A stretch of 64,000 nt of DNA from contig CAVUCS010000004.1 in assembly GCA_963740065.1 (NCBI GenBank), forward strand, positions 186,001 to 250,000. The letters run 5' to 3'. Source of the DNA: DASVDE01 sp963740065. Its GTDB lineage: Bacteria; Actinomycetota; Thermoleophilia; Solirubrobacterales; 70-9. Positions 14,905-23,361 of this stretch are shown here, one piece after another. Position 1 is the first letter of the stretch; each line of letters begins with the position of its first letter. The notes beneath the pieces are model-generated. The model did no database searches. It saw only the letters and a list, made by a program, of their open reading frames with translations, and was not told where the DNA came from. The position numbers and the translations under genes are program-made.

Positions 14905-16917
14905 TCAAATGGGAAGGCGGGCCACCCTGGCCCGCCTTTTCCATTGCTGGGGCCCAACGCTGCGCATGCTCTCGATCGCGTCGCTGATGGTCGGTTCGAG
15001 CGGGTTGAGCTGCTTGGCTCGATACAGCTGGGGCAACGGGTCGAGCCCGGCGGTGGCTTGAACGATCGCCAGGCCATAGTGGGTCTCCCAGCTGTTGGGG
15101 TCCCTCGAGATGGCGTTGTCCAAGGCCATCAGCGCCAAACGATTTTGGCCGAGCCGCGCATCGCAATAGCCGATCACCTCGTAGGGCTCGGGACGCACCT
15201 TGAGCGCATCGAGCGATCCGAGCGCATCGTCTATCGCGACCCCACAATCGTCTCGCTTGAAGGCGACAACCGACTGGTCCAACTTTGACTGCGAGATCGA
15301 GATTGCGGCGGGGGTGACAGCCAAAACGCCAACGCATACAGCGGCCACAATCCTTGCCATTCGGCCGGGCTCGAACGTTGCCCCCGTTCGTCCACCCTCG
15401 ACCACCGGCTTGGAAAGGCCGAGGCCGGCAAGGGCGAACAACCAGAGAGTCACGGCCGGCATCTCCCAATCCCAGTCGAGCCCCGCGTGTATCGCCCAGA
15501 CAAAAGTGAGCGTGAGGACCGCCGCATAGAGGTGCCTCTCTCTCCCCCGCATCCGTCGCGTTAATCCGACCAAGATCGCGGCAATCGCTCCGACGATGAG
15601 CAACAGCCCAACCAGGCCGAATTCGCCCAAGACCTCGATGTAGAGCGAATGCGCATCGACGACGGTGAAGCCATACGGTCGATCACGCGCCCAAAGCAGT
15701 TGATAGGTCCCCGCCCCCTCCCCCACAAGGGGATTTGACTCAAAGCCGTTGAGCGCAACGTCCCACTGGTCGATACGGCCGTTGTTGCCGGCCGAGGTGA
15801 GGCGCCCGCGCGGATCCTTTTCGTGCCCCACCACGTCGCCTTGGACGAACCGGTCGTACTGGCCACCGACCCACGAGGGCGCTCCCAGCGCCAGCCCCAG
15901 GACGATCGCCACGATCGCGACACCCGCGCCCACCTCAGCCGCGCGCCTGCCATCGATCCTGGGAAGCCTCCGCGTGTTGAGGCTTCGGTCGAGCCCAGTG
16001 AAGAACAGCCCCAGGGCGCCGGCGCCCAGCGCGCACATTGCGACGATCAGAGCCAAGTCGTGGCCTTGGGAGATCCCCTCCGGAGAAGCAAAACGGGCAG
16101 AAGAGAGGAGGTCCGCCCGGTAGGTGGCAACCAAGGCCACACCGGTTGGAATTCCAGCCGCGAGAAAGGTGCCGACGAATCGAGGCGGGCGCGCAAGGCA
16201 GACATAGACGACCACTCCAACCGCGGCGAGAGCCAGTGACGCCCGAGAGAAGGTCAGCAACAGGGTCGAAGCCAGCAAAGGCATCGCGACGACTCCCAGG
16301 ACCCGCACCGAGCGAGGCTCACGGTCTCCCGAAGCGAGATGAACACAAGCGATCAACGCCAAGGTGGAGATCAGGCCGAGCGCATTCCAATACGTAAGCG
16401 GAAAGCTGAGGCGCTCCGGCTGCACATCAACGGCGATCGGCCAAAGATCCGCCGCGACCCTGGTGATCCAGGCGGCGCCGCAGATGACGACCGCAGCGAT
16501 TACCAGGCCGCGCAGCCCCCATTCGAGACGGTTGTGGCCCGGCACGAGCATGCCGAAGAAGGCGAGGATAAGGACGTAGAGGAGCGCCCTGTCGAACTCA
16601 AGCAGGGCCCGCCCCGGTGCATTGGACCAAGTCGCGGAGATCAATGTCCATCCGGCGAAGCCGGCCAACAGCGCAATCGGGACCAGCAACCCTGGGGTGA
16701 AGCTCTCGAATGGGCGCGAGATAAGCATGACTCCCATAACGAGCAACAAACAGATGGCAAGCGCCGCCGTCGCAGTCGCCGCGGGGAAGAACCCACCGGC
16801 GTTGAAGGCCAGAAATACTGTGAATGCGGCTAGAAGGAAGCCGACGGCCGGTCCACGCAACAGCTGAGCAACCTCGACAGGCTCACGGTGTTCATGTTGT
16901 AGAACCGGCTTCATCAA
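14905..16917 (-). CDS. O-antigen ligase/polymerase-like membrane protein with TPR tail
   Basis: 670-residue polytopic membrane protein of the Wzy/WaaL/TuaE superfamily, which polymerises or ligates polysaccharide repeat units at the outer face of the membrane. At least ten hydrophobic segments cover residues about 25-470, with the superfamily core around LSFPLTYWNALGLI, LLLTFSRASLALAAVGVV and the extracellular loop motif NPLVGEGAGTYQLLWARDR, plus VVDAHSLYIEVLGEFG, the conserved H-S-x-Y-x-E-x-L-x-E-x-G. The C-terminal 130 residues form tetratricopeptide-like helices (RLALMALDNAISRDPNSWETHYGLA is one; cited in part). It is divergent from the initiating transferase gene. A second, shorter family member is at 26602-28104. 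Confidence 0.88.
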   Translation of the reverse strand: MMKPVLQHEHREPVEVAQLLRGPAVGFLLAAFTVFLAFNAGGFFPAATATAALAICLLLVMGVMLISRPFESFTPGLLVPIALLAGFAGWTLISATWSNAPGRALLEFDRALLYVLILAFFGMLVPGHNRLEWGLRGLVIAAVVICGAAWITRVAADLWPIAVDVQPERLSFPLTYWNALGLISTLALIACVHLASGDREPRSVRVLGVVAMPLLASTLLLTFSRASLALAAVGVVVYVCLARPPRFVGTFLAAGIPTGVALVATYRADLLSSARFASPEGISQGHDLALIVAMCALGAGALGLFFTGLDRSLNTRRLPRIDGRRAAEVGAGVAIVAIVLGLALGAPSWVGGQYDRFVQGDVVGHEKDPRGRLTSAGNNGRIDQWDVALNGFESNPLVGEGAGTYQLLWARDRPYGFTVVDAHSLYIEVLGEFGLVGLLLIVGAIAAILVGLTRRMRGRERHLYAAVLTLTFVWAIHAGLDWDWEMPAVTLWLFALAGLGLSKPVVEGGRTGATFEPGRMARIVAAVCVGVLAVTPAAISISQSKLDQSVVAFKRDDCGVAIDDALGSLDALKVRPEPYEVIGYCDARLGQNRLALMALDNAISRDPNSWETHYGLAIVQATAGLDPLPQLYRAKQLNPLEPTISDAIESMRSVGPQQWKRRARVARLPI
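14914..14940 (+). terminator. rho-independent terminator after the LPFTG gene
   Basis: Perfect 11-bp stem AAGGCGGGCCA / TGGCCCGCCTT with a three-base loop (CCC), followed by TTTT (14937-14940). It lies 31 bp after the LPFTG stop and inside the last codons of the convergent polymerase gene, so the protein-coding end of that gene doubles as terminator DNA. Confidence 0.85.
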
Positions 16918-16992
16918 GGGATTTCCAAGCGTTCAAGACGAACGAACTTGCGGAGTATCCTCGTTGCTATCCGGTCATTACGAAACTTCCGC

Positions 16993-18528
16993 ATGGATGC
17001 ATCCAAGTTGATCTCAAGCAATGACCGGTCGCTGCCGACAGAGATACAGGCAGCTATGGACAGCATCGCTTACGACTACGAGTACGACGCCTCGATCAAA
17101 CACCTGAGGGCGCTCAACGCTGAGCGCGCCCAAACATCGCGTGCCGGCGAGCGGACGACGTTCCTGCACCGCCTCCTGCTCGCCGCCGACGTTTCCTCCG
17201 CATTGCTGGGTGGCCTGCTTACGGCACTCGTCTTCAGTTTCTCGCTCGCCTCCGCGGCGGCCTTGACCGTGGTCCTGATCACCGGGTCCGTTCTGCTCGC
17301 TTTCGTCTTCGGCCTCTACCGCGACAGCGACCTACTCACCTGGGCAAGCGGGCTCTCGGATGCGCCGCGGGCGCTGGTCGCCGCACTGGTCCTCTCTTGG
17401 CCCGTACTTGGGATGGCAGCGGTGCTGGACCTCGGCCAGCCGGCTCTGGTCGCGCTCGTCGCGACCGTGGGAACCGCGAGCTTCGGCGGCGTCGCCCGAG
17501 CGCTGGGGCGTGGCTGGGCCCACCGTGTCGCCCCCCTGCGCCAGCGGACCGTGATCGTCGGCTCTGGCCTGGTAGCGGACCGACTCGCCGAGCGCCTGGA
17601 TCGCCATGCCGAGTTTGGACTGGAGACGATCGGCCTCGTCGACGACGACGTCCACACGATGGACGGGACACAACGGCTGCCCAAGCTCGGCTCGCTTGAC
17701 CAGCTCGATCGCGTCCTCGATGAATGCGACGTCGACCGAGTCATCATCGCCTTCTCTCGCGCCAGCCACCAGCAACTGCTCAGCTGCATTCGCGTTTGCC
17801 GCGACCACCGCGTTTCGGTCGATGTCGTGCCGCGCCTGTTCGAGTTGCTCGACGGCGCCAGGTCGCTCAACCAGATCGGCGGCCTGCCGCTGCTCTCGAT
17901 TGGGGCGCCGCCCCTCTCCCGTGCCTCGCGCGTAGCCAAGCGTGGCCTCGACATCGCAATCTCAGCACTCCTGCTGATCGCCCTCAGCCCGTTGCTGATT
18001 GCGATCGCGATCTTGATCAAGCTCGATTCACGCGGCCCTGTCTTCTTCCGTCAGCTACGGGCAGGTCGCGGGGACTCAGACTTCATGCTGCTCAAGTTCC
18101 GTTCGATGTACAGGGATGCCGAACAGCGCAAGAAGGACTTCGAACAGGAAAACGAGGCCACGGACGGGGTCATGTTCAAGATCAGACACGATCCTCGCAT
18201 CACTCGGGTCGGCGGCTTCCTGCGTCGCACCTCGCTCGATGAGCTCCCCCAACTCGTCAACGTCCTGCTCGGCGAGATGAGCCTTGTCGGCCCGCGGCCC
18301 CTGATTCCGGAGGAGGCCAGGCACGCCGCCCAAACTTGGCATGCTCGGCGGCTCGACCTACGACCCGGAATCACCGGCCTCTGGCAGGTATCCGGGCGCT
18401 CAGACCTTCCCTTCCAGGAGATGGTCAGGTTCGACTATCAGTATGTCTCCGGTTGGTCGCTGGCGCGTGACGTTGAGATACTTCTCGCCACCGTCCCGGT
18501 TGTCCTGTCCGGCCGCGGCGCCTACTGA
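16993..18528 (+). CDS. polyprenyl glycosylphosphotransferase (initiating sugar transferase)
   Basis: Transfers a sugar-1-phosphate from a nucleotide sugar to undecaprenyl phosphate to begin repeat-unit assembly (WbaP/WcaJ family). Four hydrophobic N-terminal segments and a CoA-binding-like Rossmann domain (QRTVIVGSGLVADRLAERL) are followed by the catalytic bacterial sugar transferase domain: KRGLDIAISALLLIALSPLL, GPVFFRQLRAGRGDSDFMLLKFRSMY (key part FFRQLRAG, LKFRSM), TRVGGFLRRTSLDELPQL and MSLVGPRPLIPEE, then RPGITGLWQVSGRSDLPF. All catalytic hallmarks are present. Start uncertain: TTG 16948, ATG 16993 or ATG 17056 are in frame and none has a strong Shine-Dalgarno. Its promoter is in the gap shared with the divergent polymerase. 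Confidence 0.92.
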   Translation: MDASKLISSNDRSLPTEIQAAMDSIAYDYEYDASIKHLRALNAERAQTSRAGERTTFLHRLLLAADVSSALLGGLLTALVFSFSLASAAALTVVLITGSVLLAFVFGLYRDSDLLTWASGLSDAPRALVAALVLSWPVLGMAAVLDLGQPALVALVATVGTASFGGVARALGRGWAHRVAPLRQRTVIVGSGLVADRLAERLDRHAEFGLETIGLVDDDVHTMDGTQRLPKLGSLDQLDRVLDECDVDRVIIAFSRASHQQLLSCIRVCRDHRVSVDVVPRLFELLDGARSLNQIGGLPLLSIGAPPLSRASRVAKRGLDIAISALLLIALSPLLIAIAILIKLDSRGPVFFRQLRAGRGDSDFMLLKFRSMYRDAEQRKKDFEQENEATDGVMFKIRHDPRITRVGGFLRRTSLDELPQLVNVLLGEMSLVGPRPLIPEEARHAAQTWHARRLDLRPGITGLWQVSGRSDLPFQEMVRFDYQYVSGWSLARDVEILLATVPVVLSGRGAY

Positions 18529-18534
18529 CGCAAG

Positions 18535-19338
18535 CTAAGCGCGGCCGCGCAGCGACCGCACCGCTCCACGCGCGACGGCGATGCCGGGCGAGAGGAAGAT
18601 CCGCTTGCCGAACGGCGAGAGCTTTGCTCCAAAGCGACGCTCTCCGTCGCGATAGTCGACGTTGATGCGGGGAATCGAGTGTGGAGTGGCGCTCCGCTGG
18701 CCGCTCTCGGTCGGCAGGCTGAAAGCGAACCGGTAGCCGCATTCGCGGGCTGCGTCTGCGATCTCGGGGCTCCAAACTCCGAACGGATAGGCGAGCGTGT
18801 CGCAACTCCCCAACCGCTCCACAATCAGCCTCCGGGACTCCCACAGCTCTTCCCGCAGGGCTTCCCCATCCAGATCGGGAAGGCGGGCGTGGGAAAGGGT
18901 GTGACTGCCAACCTCGAACCCCCCCTCCTTCATCTCTTCCAGCATCGACCAAGTGACCGATCTCATCGTCGTCGGGTGACGCCGATGATCTTCGGCGACC
19001 TCGGGCCAGTCGAGCGAGCCACCATCCTCCAGGAGCGGCGGCAGGACGAAGACGAAGGCGCCGAAGCCATACTCGCGTAGCAACGGCAACGCCGTCTCGT
19101 AGTTGTCACGAAAGCCGTCGTCGAAGGTGAGGAACGCGGTCGGCGCGGCGATCCGGCCCTCGGCCGCGGCAGTGAGCTCGCCGAGGCCGCCGGACCGCAG
19201 GCCGCGGCGACGCAATTCAGCGAGTTGACGCTCGAACAACTCAGCCGTGACCGTCAGGTATCTGGGGCCTTCAGGGGCGATCGAGTGGTAGCAGAGAAAG
19301 GTGGCGCGCCCCGAGCGATTGGACAGGAGCCCCTTCAT
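18535..19338 (-). CDS. polysaccharide deacetylase (NodB homology)
   Basis: 267-residue carbohydrate esterase 4 family protein. Motif 1 TFDDGF (TAFLTFDDGFRDNYETALPLL, central part) supplies the metal-binding and catalytic Asp pair. Motif 2 GFEVGSHTLSHARLPDL contains the H-x3-H zinc ligands. Later segments (LAYPFGVWSPEIADAARECGY) match motifs 3 and 4. The N-terminus FLCYHSIAPEGP matches the family's opening. No clear signal peptide is seen, so it may act at the inner face or be exported by another route. It is convergent with the initiating transferase (6-bp gap), consistent with N-deacetylation of the polysaccharide or peptidoglycan. Confidence 0.92.
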   Translation of the reverse strand: MKGLLSNRSGRATFLCYHSIAPEGPRYLTVTAELFERQLAELRRRGLRSGGLGELTAAAEGRIAAPTAFLTFDDGFRDNYETALPLLREYGFGAFVFVLPPLLEDGGSLDWPEVAEDHRRHPTTMRSVTWSMLEEMKEGGFEVGSHTLSHARLPDLDGEALREELWESRRLIVERLGSCDTLAYPFGVWSPEIADAARECGYRFAFSLPTESGQRSATPHSIPRINVDYRDGERRFGAKLSPFGKRIFLSPGIAVARGAVRSLRGRA

Positions 19339-19383
19339 CGCTTGGCAGTCTAGGCCGGATGCTTGTCGCTACAGTGACCACGC

Positions 19384-19833
19384 ATGCGCCTGCTCCTCGT
19401 CTGCTCCCCCGGTGGCCACCTGCAGACGCTTTCGATGATGGGGCCCGCCTGGCGCGACATGGAGCGCTCCTGGGTGACGCTGGAGGGCCCCGACGTGGGC
19501 TTCCTGCTCGCCGACGAGGACGTCACCATCGCTCACGGCCCGACCAACCGCAGCATCGTCAACTTCTTTCGCAATCTGACACTCGCCTGGCGCATCCTTC
19601 GCAAGCGGAAGCCGGAGGCAATCATCTCCACCGGCGCCGGGGTGGCCGTCCCTTTCTACGTCGTCGGCAAGCTGCTCGGAATCCGGCTCGTCTACGTCGA
19701 GAGCCTCGCTCGCACCGAGACGCTCTCGCTCAGCGGACGGCTGGTTTACCCGCTGGTCGATCGCTTCTTCGTGCTTTGGCCGGATCTCGCCGAGAAACAT
19801 CGTCGTGCCGAATACGTCGGGACAGTCCTTTGA
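19384..19833 (+). CDS. Alg14/PssD-like glycosyltransferase membrane subunit
   Basis: 149-residue membrane-anchored partner of a split GT28-type UDP-sugar transferase. The opening MRLLLVCSPGGHLQTLSMM is the Alg14/PssD N-terminal motif, followed by ISTGAGVAVPFYVVGKLLGIRLVYVES, a hydrophobic region with the conserved STGAG and YVES elements. The catalytic, nucleotide-binding half is encoded by the next gene, whose TTG start overlaps this stop (TTGA), so the two are made in equal amounts. Together they would add a sugar (GlcNAc or glucuronic acid in known pairs) to the lipid-linked intermediate. Confidence 0.9.
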   Translation: MRLLLVCSPGGHLQTLSMMGPAWRDMERSWVTLEGPDVGFLLADEDVTIAHGPTNRSIVNFFRNLTLAWRILRKRKPEAIISTGAGVAVPFYVVGKLLGIRLVYVESLARTETLSLSGRLVYPLVDRFFVLWPDLAEKHRRAEYVGTVL

Positions 19834-20297
19834 TTTTCGTCACCGTCGGCACACACCACGACCCCTTCGACCGCCTCCTGCGAGCGCTTGACTCGCTGCC
19901 CGGCGATGAGCTCGTCGTGCAATACGGATCGGGCGCGCGGCCCGAAGGCGCCGCCGTCGCCGAGCCATACATGCCTTTCGACCGAATGTTGAGACTCTTC
20001 GACGAAGCGGACAAAGTAGTCACGCACGCCGGCGAGGGAAGCCTCGTCTGTGCCACTCGCGCGGGGCACGTCCCTCTGATGGTGCCCCGACGCCACGATC
20101 TGGGGGAACACGTCGACGAACACCAGGCGGAGTTGACGCGCTCAGCGGAGCGCCTCGGCAGCGCGATTGCGGTCTGGGACACGGAAGAGCTCGCCGCACT
20201 GCTCGCCCGCGCTCCAGATCGTGGGGAACCGAAGCCAAACGCCCCCGCGCCGCTCTGCGACAGCATCCGCGCCGCTCTGCTCGGCGCCCCGGCCTAG
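19830..20297 (+). CDS. Alg13/PssE-like glycosyltransferase catalytic subunit
   Basis: 155-residue catalytic partner of the preceding gene. It begins at TTG 19830 (TTGA overlap), giving M-I-F-V-T-V-G-T-H, the classic Alg13/PssE opening. The nucleotide-sugar site is seen at DEADKVVTHAGEGSLVCATRAG, with the H-A-G-x-G-S motif, followed by PLMVPRRHDLGEHVDEHQAELT, where PR-x-x-x-x-E-H-V-D-x-H-Q is conserved. Length matches the family. The 3' end overlaps the convergent GT4 gene by four bases. The longer upstream frame seen in raw ORF calls lacks the family start and was discarded. Confidence 0.9.
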   Translation: MIFVTVGTHHDPFDRLLRALDSLPGDELVVQYGSGARPEGAAVAEPYMPFDRMLRLFDEADKVVTHAGEGSLVCATRAGHVPLMVPRRHDLGEHVDEHQAELTRSAERLGSAIAVWDTEELAALLARAPDRGEPKPNAPAPLCDSIRAALLGAPA

Positions 20298-21370
20298 GCC
20301 AAAGAAGCGTAGAGCGCGTCGAGTCGGCCCACGACTTCCACCGCGTCGATCCGCTCAACCCGAGAGCGAGCCGCGGCGCCAAAGCGTCCCCGCAACGCTG
20401 GATCGGCCGCCAAGCGACAGAGCGCCTCGGCCAAGGCGCCTGGGTCCTCAGCCGGGACCAGCAGGCCCTCTTCGCCGTCCGTCAAAGTCTCGCCGACCCC
20501 ACCGACATCGGTGGCCACGATTGCCATCCCGTATGCCATCGCTTCGAGCAAGGCGATCGGCTGCCCTTCCGATCGAGACGACATGACGAACATCTCCGCT
20601 CGACGCAACAACGCGTCCTTTGCCTCGTCCTCCAACCACCCGATCCACTCCACCGCCGGTTCGCGGGCGATCAGATCGAGGGCCGCGGCGGGAGGGTCAC
20701 CGGGCCCGGCGAGTGCCACCCGTAGCCGCGGCTCCCGGGGCAGCGCCAGCGCCAGCGAGTCGACCAGGATGTCGCCCCCCTTTGCCGGGGTGAAGAAACC
20801 CCCCAGGTAGACAACCGTCACGTCGTCGGTTGCCGGCGCGCCCCGTGTGAATCTCGGCAGAACCGGGGGAACATTCGGCACGACCCCGATCGCGACTGTC
20901 GCGCCGGCTCTTTCCATGGCTTGAGCGCTGGCCGCCGACACGGCGAGAACAGCGTCGGCGGCGTCAACCGCGCGTTTCACCAGGGAGAGACCGGGTCGGC
21001 CGCAGGCCGCCCGGAAATCGGCGATCTCGGCGGGGCCGGCGTGGACGTGGAGAACGACCCGACGTCGAAGTGCCTTGGCCAACAGGGTCAGGATTGACTT
21101 GCGATAGGCGCTGCCGCGGACCGTGACGTGGATGTGGACGATGCGGCCGTGACCGCGCAGGCTCCACGTCACCAGTCGCGCCATCGCGAGACAGAAGATT
21201 GCCAGCCTCGGCAATGCCCGCGGTCCCCGGTAGGTGGGAACAACATCCAGTTCATAGCTCTCAGCGAGCGGTGAAGCGAGCAGCCCGCGCAGCGACGCCG
21301 CCATACCGCCCCCGATCGCCGGATCCGGGCCCATGTGGAGAACGCGGGGCCGCTCACGCATTGGTGACAT
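20294..21370 (-). CDS. GT4-family glycosyltransferase
   Basis: 358-residue GT-B enzyme for polysaccharide repeat-unit assembly. The N-terminal domain starts RPRVLHMGPDPAIGGGMAAS with the Gly-rich donor/acceptor loop. The C-terminal domain has VVYLGGFFTPAKGGDILVDSL, the KGGD-type motif, and MFVMSSRSEGQPIALLEAMAYGMAIVATDVGG, where E-G-Q-P-I-A-L-L-E-A is the E-x7-E nucleotide-sugar signature. It is the last gene of a four-gene minus-strand run (24276 to 20294) and overlaps the GT2 gene by 17 bp, indicating tight coupling. Sugar specificity cannot be read from the sequence. Confidence 0.92.
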   Translation of the reverse strand: MSPMRERPRVLHMGPDPAIGGGMAASLRGLLASPLAESYELDVVPTYRGPRALPRLAIFCLAMARLVTWSLRGHGRIVHIHVTVRGSAYRKSILTLLAKALRRRVVLHVHAGPAEIADFRAACGRPGLSLVKRAVDAADAVLAVSAASAQAMERAGATVAIGVVPNVPPVLPRFTRGAPATDDVTVVYLGGFFTPAKGGDILVDSLALALPREPRLRVALAGPGDPPAAALDLIAREPAVEWIGWLEDEAKDALLRRAEMFVMSSRSEGQPIALLEAMAYGMAIVATDVGGVGETLTDGEEGLLVPAEDPGALAEALCRLAADPALRGRFGAAARSRVERIDAVEVVGRLDALYASLA

Positions 21371-22295
21371 CCCCCATCCCGGGCAGGCTCGCCGGGGGCG
21401 GCCCCCAGCGGCGGAGCAGGAAATCGACCGCGCCCCGAGCGATGCCGACGGCGAGAATCCAAGGCTCGCGAACGCCCCCGGGACGACGCCTGACCGTCCT
21501 CAAGAGCACCCGCGCAAGATTGAAGGCAACGAGGCCGACTGCACGCCCCTCGAGGGTAAAGGCGCCGCGGAGGCCGACCGCGCGCCGGGCGTACTCGGCG
21601 CCGTTGCGGGTCTGCAGGTAGGCCCAGGCCCCCGGCCGCTTTGGCCCTCCCGGCGCCTGCTCGGCGAAGGCATCGACGACCACCCCGACTCCGAACCCGG
21701 CGCGAAGCATGCGCAAACAAAGGTCGGACTCCTCGCAATACCCCCAGAAGCGCTCGTCGAATCCGCCGGTTAGGTCGAGAGCGGCAGTGCGAACCAACAT
21801 CGTGCCGCCGTCGACCCAGTCGCAAGCGGCGACTCCGTCGTCGATTTCGGAGGGTCGCTCGCGCAGGTGCGCCGCCGTGCCGCTGGCGCGGGTGATGCCG
21901 CCAAACGAAAACGGTTGGTCAGTGTCGGCGAGCAGAAGCGCCGGGCCCAAAACTCCGAAGCCGGGATTTTGGGCCGCTGCTCCGGTCAGGGTTTCGAGCG
22001 CCCCCGAACGCAGCCGAGCGTCATGGGTGAGCAGCAAGAGAAGCTCATGCCCGCGACCGCTCATGCGCGCGATCCCGAGGTTCATCCCCGCCGCATAGCC
22101 AAGGTTCCGCTCAGCTTGAAGCAGCTCACATCCCGGCGGGACGGCGGGCGGCGCCTCGCCGGCTTCGGCCGGGTTGTGAACGACGAGGATCGAAGCCGGT
22201 GGGACCCCCTCCGCCAGCAGCGAATCGACCAGTGGCGCGTACTCGCCGCCACTGCCGTAGGCGAGCACCACCGCGCCGATCCGCTCAGCGGCCAC
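21354..22295 (-). CDS. GT2-family glycosyltransferase
   Basis: 313-residue GT-A transferase resembling rhamnosyl-type GT2 enzymes. The first strand IGAVVLAYGSGGEYAPLVDSLL is followed by VVHNPAEAGE and NLGYAAGMNLGIARMS, the N-x-G-x-A-x-G-x-N-x-G motif common in rhamnosyltransferase-like GT2 proteins. A D-x-D-like site at LLLTHDARL and VDGGTMLVRTAALDLTGGFDERFWGYCEESDLCLR (key part GFDERFWGYCEESDLCLR) shows the conserved acceptor-side ED. A C-terminal hydrophobic/Arg-rich stretch may peripherally bind the membrane. The start overlaps the Acetyltransferase_6 gene by 11 bp. Confidence 0.92.
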   Translation of the reverse strand: MAAERIGAVVLAYGSGGEYAPLVDSLLAEGVPPASILVVHNPAEAGEAPPAVPPGCELLQAERNLGYAAGMNLGIARMSGRGHELLLLLTHDARLRSGALETLTGAAAQNPGFGVLGPALLLADTDQPFSFGGITRASGTAAHLRERPSEIDDGVAACDWVDGGTMLVRTAALDLTGGFDERFWGYCEESDLCLRMLRAGFGVGVVVDAFAEQAPGGPKRPGAWAYLQTRNGAEYARRAVGLRGAFTLEGRAVGLVAFNLARVLLRTVRRRPGGVREPWILAVGIARGAVDFLLRRWGPPPASLPGMGDVTNA

Positions 22296-23361
22296 GGATG
22301 CTCCTCACCTTGCGCTCCATTGCGGTCCTCATCGCGCTCGCTAGACGCACCGGGCTGCGGCGCCTTCCCAAGACCCACGTCGCCGCCTGGCGCCGTCCGG
22401 TCTCAAAGCGTCTCTTGTAACCCTCATCGCCCCACATCAGGTCATAGACGGAGGCGCCCTCTGCCGCCGCCTGTTCGATCGTGTGCGCGAGCAGGACGGT
22501 GCCGAGGGCGAGCGGCTCGTAGCGCTTACCCAGCCCCGAAAGCGAATAGCAGTAGCGACCGCCAAGCCGCCAGCCGTACCAAGCGGCGGCGGGTGCGTTG
22601 TCGGCCTCCGCGATCCAGAGCCGTAACCAACCCCGCTCCAAGGCCCTGGCGGCGAACTCACGATGGAGTTGCCTCACGTCCTCAGCGGCGGATGCCGACC
22701 CGCCCCGATCGTCCCACCGCTCCTCGTGCAGCCGGAAAAAGGTTTCGAGGTCCGCCTCGAGGTCCGCCGCGTCGGCCGTCATCCGGAAAGTGAGCCCGTG
22801 CTCGCTTTCCAACTTGCGCCGACGCCGCCCCAGCTGACTGCGGAAGTTGCGGCTGCGCGCTGCCAGGTAAGCCTCGTACCCGCCTTCGCCGAACTCGATG
22901 AAAGGCAGGACGTCGGTCCGGCGTGGCCGTGCCGCCGCGATCCCTTCGTGCGCCTCCCACAAGGCCTCCGGCCAGTCGCTGTCGCAATCGACCCGGTCAA
23001 GCCGCAGCAGGCGCCAGGAGATGCGCTCACGGTCAAAGAGCTCCGCGCAATCGCGCGCCATCGCCACCTCGTCGCCGCGGTCGCAGGCCGGCGTAAACCA
23101 ATCGGCGTGCGCCGCCCCGGCGCACTGAAGGCGCCGAACCGGGGTGCCGTGCGCGGAAACCAGGGGCAGAACACCGCGGAGCTCTCCGTCGCGCCACCAC
23201 AGGACCAAGAACGGGCGCTCCTTCGGGTGCGTGGAGAGCCAGGCCGAGTGCCACTCAGGGGTCAAGAAAGGGTTCTCCCTCAACTCTGACAGCGCGCGCC
23301 AGCGCTCGACGTCCTTCGCGTCGAGGCTCTCGGCCCCCCCGTCCATGAGCTGGGCCGGCAT
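22285..23361 (-). CDS. Acetyltransferase_6 (CelD/BcsL, GNAT-fold) protein
   Basis: 358-residue double-GNAT protein of the Acetyltransferase_6 (CelD/FemAB-like) group. Recognisable elements are ENPFLTPEWHSAWL, the N-terminal PF..PEW motif, RSRNFRSQLGRRRRKLESEHGL, RLHEERWDDRGGSA, and WLRLWIAEADNAPAAAWYGWRLGGRYCYSLSGLGKRYEPLALGTVLLAHTIE, the second GNAT beta-sheet (cited in part), ending YDLMWGDEGYKRRF. Such proteins accompany exopolysaccharide genes and are thought to acylate or aminoacylate sugars, though a substrate is rarely known. It sits inside the minus-strand glycosyltransferase run with no gap to its neighbours. A second family member is at 39162. Confidence 0.88.
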   Translation of the reverse strand: MPAQLMDGGAESLDAKDVERWRALSELRENPFLTPEWHSAWLSTHPKERPFLVLWWRDGELRGVLPLVSAHGTPVRRLQCAGAAHADWFTPACDRGDEVAMARDCAELFDRERISWRLLRLDRVDCDSDWPEALWEAHEGIAAARPRRTDVLPFIEFGEGGYEAYLAARSRNFRSQLGRRRRKLESEHGLTFRMTADAADLEADLETFFRLHEERWDDRGGSASAAEDVRQLHREFAARALERGWLRLWIAEADNAPAAAWYGWRLGGRYCYSLSGLGKRYEPLALGTVLLAHTIEQAAAEGASVYDLMWGDEGYKRRFETGRRQAATWVLGRRRSPVRLASAMRTAMERKVRSIRGR

